5,977 nt of DNA from Bacillota bacterium (GTDB lineage: Bacteria; Bacillota_E; Sulfobacillia; Sulfobacillales; Sulfobacillaceae). Positions within the stretch are counted from its first letter, which is position 1; the number at the start of each line of letters is the position of its first letter. The translations under genes were made by a program, and so were the position numbers. The DNA is taken from assembly GCA_021802375.1 (NCBI GenBank), contig JAKAAL010000296.1:1-5977 (forward strand), in the 5' to 3' direction. Shown here one piece after another: positions 5,644-5,977 of this stretch. The notes beneath the pieces are model-generated. The model was given only the letters and a program-made list of their open reading frames with translations. It did not search any database and had not been told where the DNA came from.

Positions 5644-5649
5644 TCTCAT
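5644..5649. repeat. Target-site duplication, right copy (TCTCAT)
   Basis: This is the second copy of the six bases at 3979-3984, immediately outside the right inverted repeat. The integrase reading frame resumes in it (Leu-Ile). Confidence 0.9.
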
Positions 5650-5851
5650 CTACATCCGCGATTTACTCGGCCATAGTGACGTCGCCACAACAGAAGTCTA
5701 TGCGCGGGCCGACACAGAGATGAAGCGTCAGGCGTTGGAGGCCGTCCACATTCCGGCATGGTCCCGTCACCGGCTCAATCGGCCGAAGATACGGAGCTTT
5801 TGCAATGGATTCAACTTCCTTGCAAGCCGTCAACCTAGAAGACTTATGTAA
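5650..5851 (+). pseudogene. Tyrosine recombinase C-terminal part, separated by the insertion sequence
   Basis: This continues the integrase cut at 3984. The frame reads YIRDLLGHSDVATTEVYARA, with the catalytic His of LGH at 5672-5674 and the nucleophilic Tyr at 5699-5701. It then reads TEMKRQALEAVHIP, the normal end of the catalytic domain. Joined to the upstream piece the frame is continuous, because the element plus duplication adds 1665 bases (555 codons). In this frame translation runs on to a TAA at 5849-5851. However, a tail that better resembles the family (EDTELLQWIQLPCKPST, stop TAG at 5836-5838) lies in a different frame entered near 5755, so a frameshift has probably also occurred there. 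The fragment has no start or promoter of its own. Confidence 0.88.
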
Positions 5852-5864
5852 AGATAAATACCGT

Positions 5865-5894
5865 AGCGTACTCGGCTTTTCACCTGAGTACGCT
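5865..5894. terminator. Strong hairpin downstream of the integrase remains
   Basis: AGCGTACTC (5865-5873) pairs perfectly with GAGTACGCT (5886-5894); two more inner pairs (one G-T, one G-C) leave an 8-base loop. The following CAATTCTTT is not a clean T-run. It sits right after the integrase end, where a terminator or a recombination-site arm would be expected. I cannot choose between these. Confidence 0.45.
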
Positions 5895-5900
5895 CAATTC

Positions 5901-5947
5901 TTTGCATAACGTGCAGATTTGCATAAAAAATTGAACATCGCCTGTTC
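5901..5947. promoter_or_regulatory. Direct repeat plus dyad upstream of a possible start codon
   Basis: TTTGCATAA occurs twice, 17 bases apart (5901-5909 and 5918-5926), followed by GAACA-tcgcc-TGTTC (5933-5947). An ATG at 5960 is open to the window edge (MNWRGR...), but with no good ribosome binding site. Repeats and a dyad in front of a start resemble an operator region. A poor promoter match (TTGCAT 5902-5907, TAAAAA 5924-5929) is present. Function is inferred only from the pattern. Confidence 0.3.
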
Positions 5948-5977
5948 TCGGTGATTAGCATGAATTGGCGCGGTCGG

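Noticed and set aside
5933..5947. LexA/DinR box in GAACA-N5-TGTTC
   Set aside because: The Gram-positive consensus is CGAAC-N4-GTTCG; the spacing and outer bases here do not fit.

Overview
The window looks like an accessory, insertion-rich stretch of a Gram-positive, mid-to-high-GC bacterium. The support is a textbook AAGGAGG ribosome binding site in front of a TTG start, an extended -10 promoter, and protein styles typical of Firmicutes; an acidophilic Sulfobacillus-like host is my guess, not something the sequence proves. No tRNA, rRNA or CRISPR array is visible.

Left part (1-2451), housekeeping and transport genes, all on the + strand. It holds the C-terminal end of a major facilitator transporter, 34 bases later an ATP-binding-type universal stress protein, then a 355-base non-coding gap, then a complete DHA2-like multidrug-type major facilitator transporter. 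The second transporter starts with TTG, and its ribosome binding site is partly folded into a small hairpin.

Middle part (2452-3984), a graveyard of mobile DNA. Two diverged direct repeats of about 136 bp (2541-2676 and 3233-3369) flank an internally deleted N-terminal remnant of an IS1634-like (DUF4277-type) transposase. Next comes an unidentified minus-strand protein remnant that stops exactly at the edge of the second repeat. It abuts the decayed catalytic domain of a tyrosine recombinase (XerC/D-like integrase), which has lost its N-terminal part and carries an in-frame amber codon.

Right part (3985-5851). A complete IS4-superfamily insertion sequence of 1659 bp, with 16-bp perfect terminal inverted repeats and a 6-bp target duplication (TCTCAT), sits inside the integrase between its HxxR box and its LGH...Y box. 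Removing the element and one duplication restores a continuous integrase reading frame across the junction, so both ends and the target are fixed to within a base. The transposase is full length with an intact D-D-E set and Y-R-E-K signature, and it has its own promoter, so the element may still be active. The last 125 bases hold a strong hairpin, a 9-bp direct repeat and a short dyad ahead of a possible start codon at the window edge.

The clearest result is the nested succession of elements. The best candidate for something undescribed is the pair of diverged, probably non-coding, hairpin-rich repeats around the transposase remnant.
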